A stretch of DNA of 64,000 nt from Sorangium aterium (GTDB lineage Bacteria > Myxococcota_A > Polyangia > Polyangiales > Polyangiaceae). The stretch covers positions 1,550,001 through 1,614,000 of the forward strand of contig NZ_JAQNDK010000004.1 of assembly GCF_028368935.1 (NCBI RefSeq), read 5' to 3'. The notes below the pieces were generated by a model, which did not search any database, was not told where the DNA came from, and worked only from the letters and a program-made list of their open reading frames with translations. Position numbers and translations under genes: made by a program. This document shows positions 27,412 through 36,113 of the stretch, piece after piece (position 1 is the stretch's first letter; each line of letters opens with the position of its first letter).

Positions 27412-28434
27412 GTGGGCTCGAACAGGAAGCGACAACAGAAGTCCTCGGGGTTGCGCGTGCTCGTCGCGCTCCTCGTGACCGGGCTCAGCGCGGTGGGGGT
27501 CAAGTGTGGCCTCGAGCGCGGGCTCGACGGGCTCGGCCTCGACCTCGGCGGCGGCCGCACCTCCAGGCCGTCGCCGACGCCCGGCCGATCCGGCAGCGCC
27601 TCGCCGCCGAAGGCCGCTCCGCCGAAGGGCTCCCCGCCGAAGGACGCGCCGTCCTCGCGCCCGCCCGCGCCGAGCCCCCACCTCGAGCTCGGCGTCCCGG
27701 CCCGCACGGGAGCGCGCGCCGCGCGGACCGACGCGTCCGACGATCACCTGATGATCAAGCCCCAGTACGCCCTCTCCTACAACCGCTCCAGGAACGTGGC
27801 GAACTGGGTCAGCTGGAGGCTCGACGCCGCCTCGTTCGGGGACGCGCCCCGCCATCGGGGCAAGTTCCTGGCCGACGCCGCGCTGCCGGACGGCTGGTAC
27901 CGCGTGCAGCACGACGACTACACAGGCTCCGGCTTCGATCGAGGCCACATGGTCCGCTCCGAGGAGCGGACGCGGACCCCCGACGACAACAAGGCGACGT
28001 TCCTCCTCACGAACATCCTGCCGCAGCGGCACGAGCTCAACGCCGGTCCGTGGCTGAGGCTCGAGGAGGCGTGCCAGGAGCTCGCGCAGAAGGAGCGGCG
28101 GGTGCTGTTCCTGATCGCCGGCGGCCTCTTCGACGAGCGCGAGCGCCCGGCGGCCACCATCGGCAAGGACGTCGCCGTGCCCGACGCGTTCTTCAAGGTC
28201 GCCGTGGTCCTCGAGCCGGGGCAGGGGCCCGACGACATCGGCCCGGCGACGCGGGTCATCGCGGTGGTGATGCCGAACGAGGCGGGCATCCTCGATCAGG
28301 GCTGGGGGCAGTACCGGACGACGGTGGACGAGATCGAGCGGCGCGCGGGCTACGACCTCATGACCGCCCTCCCCGAGGCCGTGCAGCGGACGCTGGAGGC
28401 GCGCGTCGACGACGGGCCCGCCGGCGCCCGCTGA
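27412..28434 (+). CDS. nucA: DNA/RNA non-specific endonuclease (NucA type), membrane-anchored or exported
   Basis: 340 aa from a GTG start. A hydrophobic signal or anchor (about 15-30) is followed by a Ser/Pro/Lys-rich linker (about 45-95), then the nuclease domain. The metal-dependent active site is intact: GFDRGHM (174-180, catalytic His179) and TNILPQ (metal-ligand Asn201). The family cuts DNA and RNA without sequence preference in the periplasm or outside the cell. Its convergent neighbour, ending 11 bp away, encodes a NuiA-type inhibitor, the partner known for Anabaena NucA. Confidence 0.88.
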   Translation: MGSNRKRQQKSSGLRVLVALLVTGLSAVGVKCGLERGLDGLGLDLGGGRTSRPSPTPGRSGSASPPKAAPPKGSPPKDAPSSRPPAPSPHLELGVPARTGARAARTDASDDHLMIKPQYALSYNRSRNVANWVSWRLDAASFGDAPRHRGKFLADAALPDGWYRVQHDDYTGSGFDRGHMVRSEERTRTPDDNKATFLLTNILPQRHELNAGPWLRLEEACQELAQKERRVLFLIAGGLFDERERPAATIGKDVAVPDAFFKVAVVLEPGQGPDDIGPATRVIAVVMPNEAGILDQGWGQYRTTVDEIERRAGYDLMTALPEAVQRTLEARVDDGPAGAR

Positions 28435-28445
28435 GCGGCGCGCGC

Positions 28446-28856
28446 TCAGGTCTCGACGACCTTCGTCACGAGGCCGAGCCACGCGCCCGACGGATGGCGG
28501 CCGACGACGTAGACGTCGATCGCGACGCGCCCGACGCGGTAGACCCGAACGTCGGTGAGGTGGCGCTCGAGCAGGTCCATGAGCCGCCGGTATCGCCCCG
28601 CCTCGGCCAGCGCCGCGTCGCCGGCGTCCCCCGGCAGGTCGATCACCGGTGCGAAGAGGTCGCCCGCCGTCGTGACCTCGACCGGCGTCGCCGCGCCGAG
28701 GCCCTCGGCCGCGAGCAGCGCGGCCGGCGAGGACGCGTCGCCGCGCGACCGGAACGGGCGCAGCTCGTGATCGGACTCGCTGGGGAACAGCAGGCCCTGC
28801 GCGGCCTCCGCGAGGGATGCGAGGAGCTCTTCGGGCGAGATGGATGAGGCCTGCAT
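28446..28856 (-). CDS. nuiA: Nuclease A inhibitor-like protein (NuiA family)
   Basis: 136 aa from the ATG at 28856, preceded by GGAG; Anabaena NuiA has about the same length. The N-terminal helix and loop EELLASLAEAAQGLLFPSES and the C-terminal end GLVTKVVET match the family. Family members bind the active site of NucA-type nucleases and block it. There is no signal peptide, so it should stay in the cytoplasm and protect the cell from nuclease before export. A longer frame to 28997 exists but lacks family similarity. Expression is from its own promoter, opposite to the nuclease. Confidence 0.8.
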   Translation of the reverse strand: MQASSISPEELLASLAEAAQGLLFPSESDHELRPFRSRGDASSPAALLAAEGLGAATPVEVTTAGDLFAPVIDLPGDAGDAALAEAGRYRRLMDLLERHLTDVRVYRVGRVAIDVYVVGRHPSGAWLGLVTKVVET

Positions 28857-29067
28857 GTGGATCTCCGGGCGGCTGCTCGGCGAGCGCGGGCTCGCCGTGG
28901 GGTGATCATTCCACCGAGAAGCCAGCGGAGAATCCGCTTGCTCCCTGGGCTTTGGCGATGGTACCGGGACCGCGCCCGCCCTGCGGATCCGATCCACCCT
29001 TCCGCTTTCCTTCGCCGCGTTGCATGCTCGGGCGAGACCCGAGCAAGGAACAAGGATTCAAGGTGCC

Positions 29068-30141
29068 ATGTCCAAGATGAAGCTCAAGCCCGGCGTGATC
29101 ACTGGCTCCGCTCTTCAGGAGCTGTTCGAGTACATGAAGAGCGTCGAGTGTGCGCTGCCGGCCGTGAACGTGATCGGCTCGCACAGCACGACCGCCGCGC
29201 TCCAGGCGGCTCGAGAGGCCAAGTGCCCCATCATCATCCAGTTCTCGAACGGCGGCGCCCACTTCTTCGGCGGCAAGTTCCTGGACAACAAGGGTGAGAA
29301 GGCCGCCATCGCGGGCGCCGTCGCGGGCGCGCACTACGTGCGGAACCTGGCCGAGGCCTACGGCGTGCCGGTCATCCTGCACACCGATCACGCCGCGAAG
29401 AAGCTCCTGCCGTGGATCGACGGCCTGCTGGAGCACGGCAAGAAGTTCTTCGAGAAGAACGGAGAGCCCCTGTTCTCCTCTCACATGCTCGATCTGTCCG
29501 AGGAGCCGCTCCACGAGAACCTCGAGATCTGCCAGAAGTACCTGCGGCAGATGGCGGCGCTCAACATGACGCTCGAGATCGAGCTCGGCGTCACGGGCGG
29601 CGAGGAGGACGGCGTCGACAACAGCGGCATCGACAACTCGAAGCTGTACACCCAGCCCGCGGAGGTGCTCGCCGCGTACGACGCGCTGAAGCCGATCGGC
29701 AATTTCACGGTCGCCGCGTCGTTCGGCAACACGCACGGCGTCTACAAGCCGGGCAACGTGCAGCTCCGGCCGCCCATCCTGAAGAACTCCCAGGACGCGA
29801 TCCAGAAGGAGCGCAAGACGGGCGCGAAGCCGGTCGACTTCGTGTTCCACGGCGGCTCCGGCTCGTCGCGCGAGGAGATCCGCGAGGCGGTGTCCTACGG
29901 CGTCATCAAGATGAACATCGACACGGACACGCAGTGGGCCTTCACGCAGCCCATCAAGAAGTACATGGACGACAAGGGCGCCTACCTGAAGTCGCAGCTC
30001 GGCAACCCCGAGGGTGAGGACAAGCCCAACAAGAAGTACATCGACCCGCGCGGCTGGCTCCACCTCGGCGAGAAGGGCGTGGCGGCGCGCCTCGTCGATG
30101 CGTGCAAGGACCTGAACTCGTTCGACAAGTTCGAGTTCTGA
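29068..30141 (+). CDS. fbaA: Class II fructose-bisphosphate aldolase
   Basis: 357 aa, as expected for the class IIA enzyme (E. coli FbaA is 359). Start ATG at 29068 with AAGG upstream, so a longer reading from 29020 is not needed. Zinc-site and active-site motifs are present: HTDHAAKK, ELGVTGGEEDGVDN, NTHGVYKPG, FHGGSGS. It cleaves fructose-1,6-bisphosphate to DHAP and glyceraldehyde-3-phosphate in glycolysis and gluconeogenesis, in the cytoplasm. It is a single gene with its own terminator. Confidence 0.97.
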   Translation: MSKMKLKPGVITGSALQELFEYMKSVECALPAVNVIGSHSTTAALQAAREAKCPIIIQFSNGGAHFFGGKFLDNKGEKAAIAGAVAGAHYVRNLAEAYGVPVILHTDHAAKKLLPWIDGLLEHGKKFFEKNGEPLFSSHMLDLSEEPLHENLEICQKYLRQMAALNMTLEIELGVTGGEEDGVDNSGIDNSKLYTQPAEVLAAYDALKPIGNFTVAASFGNTHGVYKPGNVQLRPPILKNSQDAIQKERKTGAKPVDFVFHGGSGSSREEIREAVSYGVIKMNIDTDTQWAFTQPIKKYMDDKGAYLKSQLGNPEGEDKPNKKYIDPRGWLHLGEKGVAARLVDACKDLNSFDKFEF

Positions 30142-30158
30142 TCCGCGGCGAAAGCGAA

Positions 30159-30178
30159 GGCCCCGCTCGCGCGGGGCC
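30159..30178 (+). terminator. Terminator hairpin of the aldolase gene
   Basis: Perfect 8-bp stem GGCCCCGC/GCGGGGCC with a TCGC loop, 17 bp after the stop codon. No T-run follows. Confidence 0.65.
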
Positions 30179-30246
30179 GGAGCGACGCCTGTCGAACCTC
30201 GCCGCCGCGACACCGCGGCGCGCCGATCAACCCACGGGCTGGCTGC

Positions 30247-30660
30247 TCACGAGGGCGACGGGTGCGCCGCGCTCAGCGAGTGGGCCGGCGCCGCCACAGC
30301 AGGGCGGCGGCGAGGCAGCCGGGAGAGCGGCAGGCCGAAGAGGCCGAGCACGGTGAGCTCGATCCCGAGCACGGGCAGGAACGTGGGTCCCGAGAGCCCC
30401 GCGGCGAGGAGCTGGACGAGGGCGAGCGGCGCCGCCACCGCCAGGAGCGCTGTCGGGTAGGCGACGCCGTGCAGCAGTGCGAGCAGCACGCCGACGATCC
30501 CCACCGTGAGGCCGCCGTCGACGCTGGGGGTCATGTCCAGCGCGCCCGGCGCGCGCAGCGCGGCGCGGATCCACAGCAGGGAGCCAGTCCCCAGGAGGAC
30601 CAGCGCGATCGGCAGATTGGCCGAGGAGCGGGTCGTCATCTTCGGTATCTGGAAAGCCAT
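30247..30660 (-). CDS. Small multi-pass membrane protein
   Basis: 137 aa from ATG 30660 (a second ATG at 30639 is possible). Four hydrophobic segments are visible: LPIALVLLGTGSLLWI, LTVGIVGVLLALLHGV, LLAVAAPLALVQLLAAGL and VLGIELTVLGLFGL. No family recognised. It may be an inner-membrane accessory protein; there is no clear operon partner. Confidence 0.5.
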   Translation of the reverse strand: MAFQIPKMTTRSSANLPIALVLLGTGSLLWIRAALRAPGALDMTPSVDGGLTVGIVGVLLALLHGVAYPTALLAVAAPLALVQLLAAGLSGPTFLPVLGIELTVLGLFGLPLSRLPRRRPAVAAPAHSLSAAHPSPS

Positions 30661-30788
30661 GGTTCCGGCCATGACAGCACGCGTTGTGCCATTGCGGCTC
30701 CCGGGCGGCGGCGGGCCGGCCGTCGCGCTGCGCGATGCAGGGAGTGCGGGGCGGCGCACACCTTGCGCGCCACGATCCGTCGGTCGCG

Positions 30789-31154
30789 TCAGGGCGAGGG
30801 CGGGCCGGGCTCCTCGCCGGCGCCGGGCTCGCCCGCGTCAGGGCGCTCGTGCGTTCGCGGCGGGCGCGCTGGCTCGACGGGCGCGAGCCGGATGCCCAGG
30901 TTCATGAGCTTCACACAGTCCTGCTCGCACGTGGGCCGCCCGCCGGGGAGAAGCGAGCAGTGTGCGACCTCGACGGGCTCCTCGGAGCGGCCGTCGACGA
31001 CAAGCCGACACCGCACGGGAGCCCCGGTCCGTGGACAGACCAGGGTGGCCTCCGAGGTGTGGTAATGCCGCCGGGCAAGCAGGCTTCTCGCCCCGACGAT
31101 CAACACCACGACGCCGCCCGCAGCCACCAGCAGCACGACGAGCCAGTCTGCCAT
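30789..31154 (-). CDS. Membrane-anchored cysteine-containing small protein
   Basis: 121 aa from ATG 31154, preceded by a GGGGG ribosome site. One N-terminal transmembrane segment (WLVVLLVAAGGVVVLIVGA) carries a short domain with four cysteines (LVCPRTG, RCRL, HCSL, TCEQDC) that may bind metal or form disulphides, and a Pro/Gly/Glu-rich tail. A neighbouring plus-strand small protein (31542) also has a set of cysteines and an RCPR motif. Function unknown. Confidence 0.6.
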   Translation of the reverse strand: MADWLVVLLVAAGGVVVLIVGARSLLARRHYHTSEATLVCPRTGAPVRCRLVVDGRSEEPVEVAHCSLLPGGRPTCEQDCVKLMNLGIRLAPVEPARPPRTHERPDAGEPGAGEEPGPPSP

Positions 31155-31541
31155 CGCGACCCCCTGTGAAGAGCGCTGCGGCGTCCACCGCAGCACAGAC
31201 GACGCAGCAAGGGGTGCGCCAGGCGCTGCGCCGAGGCGTGGGCCCAGCCGGCGCGGCAGGGCCCACGCCTCGTTTCATCGCAGATGCATTCGGCGCGCCT
31301 CTCGGCGCAGGGCGTGCGCCCAGGAACCCGGGGAGCGGAGCAGCAGCCCGCTCCGCCGCTGTGGTGTGAAGAGCCGTGAGCCGTGAACGTGAGCCGTGAA
31401 GAAGAGGTGGAGTCGGCCGCAACAGGCGCGATGCGGGTGCGGTCCTGGTGGCTCGCCGCGGCGGCGCCGCGGTTCGACATCTTCCGGCTCGGCGATTGCA
31501 AAGCGCCCTTCATCGGCAGATGGCCGCGGGAGGAGGTCACC
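31155..31541. other. Intergenic stretch with a strong hairpin
   Basis: Lies between divergent small genes. Apart from the 14-bp hairpin at 31232-31272 no gene or clear promoter is seen. Confidence 0.45.
31232..31272. repeat. 14-bp perfect inverted repeat
   Basis: 31232-31245 and 31259-31272 are perfectly complementary (CGAGGCGTGGGCCC and its complement) around a 13-nt loop, followed by TTT on the plus strand. It could be a terminator, or on the minus strand a 5' leader hairpin of the gene starting at 31154. Confidence 0.75.
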
Positions 31542-31763
31542 ATGGCCTGTCATCTGGATGAATCGGACAAGCTGGTGTGGATCGAAATCGAGGGGGGCGG
31601 CACCGAGCCACGGAGGGTGCGCTGCCCCCGGTGGGCGGCGACGGTGGACGCGCGGGAGTGCTTCGCCTGTCCGCGCTACGCGACGCTCGCGATCCATCCG
31701 AGCGGGAAGAAGGTCTATCTCGTGTGCGAGCCGTTCGACGAGGAGGCGATCGAGCCCGCGTAA
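31542..31763 (+). CDS. Small cysteine-containing protein
   Basis: 73 aa from ATG 31542, chosen because GGAGGAGGTC lies just before it; an in-frame GTG at 31383 would give 126 aa. Cysteines occur as MACH, RCPRW, ECFACP and LVCEP, a spacing that could bind a metal ion. There is no signal or membrane segment. Not recognised. It resembles its minus-strand neighbour in having a CP/RC-rich short domain. Confidence 0.55.
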   Translation: MACHLDESDKLVWIEIEGGGTEPRRVRCPRWAATVDARECFACPRYATLAIHPSGKKVYLVCEPFDEEAIEPA

Positions 31764-31961
31764 CGGCACGTGAACCCGGAGAGCGTCCGGCCTGGGCGGC
31801 GCTGCGATAGGTGGCACTCGAGCAGTACCACGTCGACCTCGCGGGCCAGCGCACGCTCGGGCAGCGCTACGGCGAGCTGATGCCCGAGGCCTTCGGCAAG
31901 AGGTGATCGCGGCCGGGCGAGCGCGACGCCCCCGCGTGGCGCTCGCGCCCGGGAGCGCCTC

Positions 31962-32894
31962 TCACGATCTCCCGACCCCGATGGCTGCGCTCGCGCGGCG
32001 CGGGCGCCTCAGATCGCGCAGCTTCTCCAGCTCGAAGAACCCCGCGAACGCCACGCCGAGCAGCGGGTACGGGAACAGGATCGCCATCGTGAGCAGCACG
32101 CCGAGGTGGAAGAGCCAGGCGGCGCTGCAGAAGACGAGCGCGACGCGCCGGCTGAACAGGGCGAGCGGCGCGCCGAGCTCCATCGCCAGGCTGGCGAGCG
32201 CGAGGGGCGGGAACAGGAACCGGTAGCGGACGAGCGCGCCGCCGAGCGGAGAGTGCGTGTCGCCGAGCGCGATCTTCCGGACGTTGTCGTAAGCGATGTA
32301 GTTGCGGAGGATGTCGCTCGTCGCCCACTCGAGGCCGCTGTTCCGGAGCTTCGTGATCCCGGCGATGAAATACGACATCACCGTGATCGCGCAGAGCAGC
32401 CGGATCGGCCAGCCATAGCGGCCGTCCGGCGCCGGCGCGGGGGCGCCGGCGCGAAGCGCGGCGCGCGCGTCGAGCGAGTGTGCGTCCGCCGCGGCCCCGA
32501 GGCCGAGCGCGATGACGTGGAGCGCGAGGAGGTTCTCGGTGTGGAACACCATGCCCCAGGAGTTCCGGTAGCTCAGCACCCACAGCAGGAGCGCGCCGAA
32601 GACCGGCCCGGCGACGCGGAACCGGTAGCCCGCCACGAACGCCGCGCCGGCGGCGATCGCCGCGCCGAGCAGGCTGCGCACCGCCCAGAGGGGGAGCGGC
32701 GCGGACAGCACCGAGACCACGCCGACCGGCCTGAAGCTCTCCGCTGGCAGGTGGCCCACCCGCTGGAAGTGCACCGCGCGGACGCAGAGGTACACGAGGG
32801 CGAAGCCGCCGACCAGGAGCCGCAAGAGCGCGAGCCGCTCGGCGGGCGCCTCCGCGAAGAAGGCGCGGTCGAACCGCGCAAAGAGCCGCCTCAT
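31962..32894 (-). CDS. HTTM-type multi-pass membrane protein
   Basis: 310 aa from ATG 32894, which overlaps the stop of the upstream gene as ATGA. About eight hydrophobic segments, an N-terminal helix with ERLALLRLLVGGFALVYL, and the loop YRNSWGMVFHTENLLALHVI fit the HTTM (horizontally transferred transmembrane) family related to vitamin K-dependent carboxylases. The reaction in bacteria is unknown. It forms a two-gene unit with the anchored protein at 32891-33313. Confidence 0.72.
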   Translation of the reverse strand: MRRLFARFDRAFFAEAPAERLALLRLLVGGFALVYLCVRAVHFQRVGHLPAESFRPVGVVSVLSAPLPLWAVRSLLGAAIAAGAAFVAGYRFRVAGPVFGALLLWVLSYRNSWGMVFHTENLLALHVIALGLGAAADAHSLDARAALRAGAPAPAPDGRYGWPIRLLCAITVMSYFIAGITKLRNSGLEWATSDILRNYIAYDNVRKIALGDTHSPLGGALVRYRFLFPPLALASLAMELGAPLALFSRRVALVFCSAAWLFHLGVLLTMAILFPYPLLGVAFAGFFELEKLRDLRRPRRASAAIGVGRS

Positions 32895-33313
32895 CGCGCG
32901 CCCACCTTGCACGTCGCGTGGAGCTTCGAGTCGACAGGGGCCTCCTGCCCTTCGAAGAACGCGACGGCATCGAAGGTGTCGGTCCGGATCTCGACCGCGA
33001 CGAGATCCGCGTAGCCGTCCTGCGCCGCGACGCGCGACGCGATGCCGCGGCAGAGCGCGCGGGCCGCGCGGCCGCCCTGCCGGATGCTCTGCGCCAGCGT
33101 GGCCTTGGCCTGCAGCACCTCCTCGCTGCCCACGAGGCGCGGCGGGATCGGCCGCCGCCCGCCCCGGGAATCAACGCCCACGGCGCGCTCCACGGCGGTC
33201 TGTGCGTCGTGGCGGCCCCACGAGAACATCGGGTAGGTCGACAGCGGAAAGCTGTCCACCGGAGGGCGGCGGAACAGCGGGGCGAGCATGAGGAGCAGAA
33301 GCGCGGCGGTCAC
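32891..33313 (-). CDS. Membrane-anchored partner of the HTTM protein
   Basis: 140 aa from GTG 33313. One N-terminal hydrophobic segment (TAALLLLMLAPLF) is followed by a soluble domain with FPLSTYPMFSW near the membrane. The stop overlaps the HTTM start (ATGA), so the two should be made together and probably interact. No named family recognised. Confidence 0.68.
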   Translation of the reverse strand: MTAALLLLMLAPLFRRPPVDSFPLSTYPMFSWGRHDAQTAVERAVGVDSRGGRRPIPPRLVGSEEVLQAKATLAQSIRQGGRAARALCRGIASRVAAQDGYADLVAVEIRTDTFDAVAFFEGQEAPVDSKLHATCKVGAR

Positions 33314-33384
33314 GCCGTACGCGTATGCCCGGCGCTCGCTGAAGCGAGCGGCCCCGCGCGCGGGCTCGGTCCACGGCCCGCACC

Positions 33385-33474
33385 GGCGCTCACGGCGTCG
33401 CCCTGCGGGCTCGGTCCACCGCCGGCGCCGGCGCTCACGGCGCCGCCCTGCGGGCTCGGTCCACCGTCGGCGCC
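33385..33474. repeat. 45-bp tandem repeat, two full copies plus partial ends
   Basis: 33385-33429 and 33430-33474 are nearly identical 45-mers (GGCGCTCACGGCG...), with partial copies on both sides (from 33362 and from 33475). They lie between the membrane-protein gene and the HTTM pair. In one minus frame they would encode a GPSPQGxAVSAGAG repeat, but no gene is supported there. Confidence 0.85.
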
Positions 33475-33509
33475 GGCGCTCACGACGGCCGCTCCCTCGC
33501 CGCCCGCGC

Positions 33510-35969
33510 TCACAGAGGCCCCGCCGCCGGCGCGCTTCGCCCTGGCACGAGCCCGAGCACCCGGCCCCCGTGGCCGAGCGCGGCCCAGGCGTGCTGCACG
33601 TAATCGATGCGGATCCGGGGAGACGCCATGCTCTCGCTGAAGCCCCCCTCGATGATCACGTCGCGGCTGCACGCGAAGCAGGTCGCAGGCGACCACTGCT
33701 GCCGCACGAGGAACTCGAGCACCCGTCGCATCGACGCCCGGTCCTTCGCGAGGTCCTCGCCGCGCGCCTCCTTGACCGCCATCGCCGCGGCCAGCGCCTC
33801 GCCGAACCCCGCCGTCGCCGTGTTGTGCGGCGGCAGCACGTTGCCGAACCCGTACCCGCCCACGAGATCGGGCGTCACCCCGCTGTCCTCGTCGAGCACG
33901 AGCCGCGACTTGAACGCCACGTAATCGAGGCAGAACCGCTCGTAGTCGTCGCGGCGGTGGTGCCCGAGCGCCGCGCGCGCCGCGAGGCAGTGCCAGTTCT
34001 CCTCCATGTACACGAAATCACTGGCGAAATGATCCCAGTAGCGGTTCGCGTAGTAGTCCATGGCGCGATCGACGGCCGCGCGCACGGCGGCCGCGGGCGG
34101 GAGCTCGGGGCTCGGCTCGCGGGCGGCGAGCGCCTCGAGCAGCGTCAGCGCGAGCACCGACTGGCCGCCCTCGTAGAGCTGCGTCGGGCCGAGGACGGGC
34201 GCGACGCGCGCGAGGTCGAGCTGCGGCGCGAACCCGCCGTCGTCCCGCTGCGTCGCGAGCACCATGCGGGCGAGCCGCCCGATGAGCGCGTCGTGCGCGC
34301 GCGCGTTGTGGATGCCGTCGCGGCACGTGAGGAACGTGACGAGGGTCAGCGCCGTGGGGTTGAGGCCCGCGATCGTCCCGGGGCTGTCCGCGGGGTAAAA
34401 GAGCGCGCCGACGGAGTTGCCTTCGCCGGCCTTGCGCTCGAGCTTCGCGAGCAGCCCGAGCGAGCGCTGCACCACCTTCCCGAGCTCCGGCGTCGCTGTC
34501 GGGTCCTCGGCGCCGACCCCGAGCTCGCACAGGGCGAGCGTCGTGCCGGCCTGCCGCGCGATCGAGAACCCGTCGAACGAGGCGCGCCCGGTGAACGGGT
34601 CGACGATATAGCGGAACATGCCGTCCTTCCGCTGCGCCCCGAGGATGTAGCGCTGGGCAGCGGCCGCCGCCTGCTGCGCGGTCGCCTCGGTGAGCGGGAC
34701 CGACGGCTCTCCGAGCCGCGACAGGAGGTGGAGCGCGCCCTCGTCGTCGACGGCGTAGCTGAGCGTCTCGATCCGCACGAGGCCGTCCCGCGGCGCGGCG
34801 CCGCCGGGGCTGTGGCCGCCGGGCGGCTCGGGCTCGCCGAGGGCGCGGCGCAGGACCGCGAGATCCACGCCGAAGCGGAAGTCGGGGACGCCGGCCAGCG
34901 GCGCGTTCGTGTTGAACGCGTCGAGCGCGATGAGCTGCCACGGCATGAGGCACCGCTCCGCGAGGCAGAGGCCGTCCAGCCCGGGGCGCAGCGACAGCCC
35001 GTCGAGGCCCGGCCCGGGGGAGGCGAGCGGCTGCGCGGCCGAGACCACGTCGATCTTGAGCGGGCCGCGCAGGGCCTCGGCGAGCGCGCCGCGCAGCGCC
35101 GCCGCGGCGTCCTCGCCTGGTGCGGGCTGGAGGCAGCGGGTCGCGACGGCGGCGCGCTCGGGGTCGCGGCCGGGGGCGAGGTGGGTGACGACGAGGGTGG
35201 GGCGGCCGGGCTCCGGGGGCGCGGCGCACGCGGCCGGCGCCGTGGTCAAGAGCGAGGGCGCCTTGGCCGGCGGCGGCGGCGGAGGGAGCGCGTCGAAGGA
35301 TGTGAGCGCCTCGCGCAGCGCCGCCCCGGTGCGCGACGGCGCGCCGCCCGGCACGGGCACGACGTCGGCCTTGGCGACCCGGTGACGGAAGAGCAGCGAG
35401 AGCGCGGCCAGGACCATCAGCGCGGCGAGCGCGGCGAGCGCGGGCGAGGGCCGGCGCTTCGGGCGCAGCAGGCGGAGGCCGCCGGTCGAGGCGACGCCCC
35501 AGCACGCGAACGGCAGCGTGAGGAGCGCGACGACCGCCCAGACCGCGAGCAGCGCCGCCGCGATGCCGGTGCCGAGGCCGCGGTTCAGCGAGGCGACGTA
35601 GACGGCGGAGGACAGGAGCTCGAAGCTCAGGAAGGCGAGGTAGCCGAGCGAGCAGAAGGACGCCGCCCGGAAGGCGCGCGGCGCGAGCGGGTGGGCGAGG
35701 AGCGAGAGGACGGCGGTCGCGGCGTGGAGCAGGGCGAGCGCGGCGGTGACCACGGCGAAGAGCGTCCACGGCCGGAAGGGGAGGGAGAGCGCGGCCCAGG
35801 CGAAGATGGGGGCGTGCAGGGCGCTGAGCAGCCCGACGGCCCAGCGGCGCGTGGGCGGGCGCGGCGAGCCAGCGCCGCGGCTGGCGAGCGTGGGGGATTC
35901 GGGGATCGGGGGGGCGCTGTCCTCGAGCGGCTCCGAGGGCACGGGGGGATCGGTGTCGGGCGCCTGCAT
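33510..35969 (-). CDS. Large membrane protein with an alpha/alpha-toroid-like C-terminal domain
   Basis: 819 aa from ATG 35969. Five hydrophobic segments fill about residues 45-215 (for example LLSALHAPIFAWAALSL and ALAALAALMVLAALSLLF). A Pro-rich linker and a region of unknown fold (about 240-400) follow. The last 350 residues have repeated helices with aromatic and glycine turns (AQRYILGAQRKDGMFRY, QRDDGGFAPQLDLARV, ENWHCLAARAALG), as in terpene-cyclase/glycosidase-like toroids. The polysaccharide or lipid substrate, if any, is unknown. It is not coupled to its neighbours. Confidence 0.72.
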   Translation of the reverse strand: MQAPDTDPPVPSEPLEDSAPPIPESPTLASRGAGSPRPPTRRWAVGLLSALHAPIFAWAALSLPFRPWTLFAVVTAALALLHAATAVLSLLAHPLAPRAFRAASFCSLGYLAFLSFELLSSAVYVASLNRGLGTGIAAALLAVWAVVALLTLPFACWGVASTGGLRLLRPKRRPSPALAALAALMVLAALSLLFRHRVAKADVVPVPGGAPSRTGAALREALTSFDALPPPPPPAKAPSLLTTAPAACAAPPEPGRPTLVVTHLAPGRDPERAAVATRCLQPAPGEDAAAALRGALAEALRGPLKIDVVSAAQPLASPGPGLDGLSLRPGLDGLCLAERCLMPWQLIALDAFNTNAPLAGVPDFRFGVDLAVLRRALGEPEPPGGHSPGGAAPRDGLVRIETLSYAVDDEGALHLLSRLGEPSVPLTEATAQQAAAAAQRYILGAQRKDGMFRYIVDPFTGRASFDGFSIARQAGTTLALCELGVGAEDPTATPELGKVVQRSLGLLAKLERKAGEGNSVGALFYPADSPGTIAGLNPTALTLVTFLTCRDGIHNARAHDALIGRLARMVLATQRDDGGFAPQLDLARVAPVLGPTQLYEGGQSVLALTLLEALAAREPSPELPPAAAVRAAVDRAMDYYANRYWDHFASDFVYMEENWHCLAARAALGHHRRDDYERFCLDYVAFKSRLVLDEDSGVTPDLVGGYGFGNVLPPHNTATAGFGEALAAAMAVKEARGEDLAKDRASMRRVLEFLVRQQWSPATCFACSRDVIIEGGFSESMASPRIRIDYVQHAWAALGHGGRVLGLVPGRSAPAAGPL

Positions 35970-36113
35970 GGTGCGGCGACGCTTAACACGGCGCCTGGCG
36001 CGCACGATCGCCGCCGTCGCTCGAGGGCGGCGCGAGGGGCGGGCGGCCTCAAGGCGCTCGACGCCGGCGCCCTTGGCCTGGAGCGACAGGGACGCGACAC
36101 GACGTCGTCCGAC

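Noticed and set aside
33385-33474. Possible CRISPR repeats
   Set aside because: The 45-mers are directly adjacent with no spacers and no cas genes are near, so it is a simple tandem repeat.
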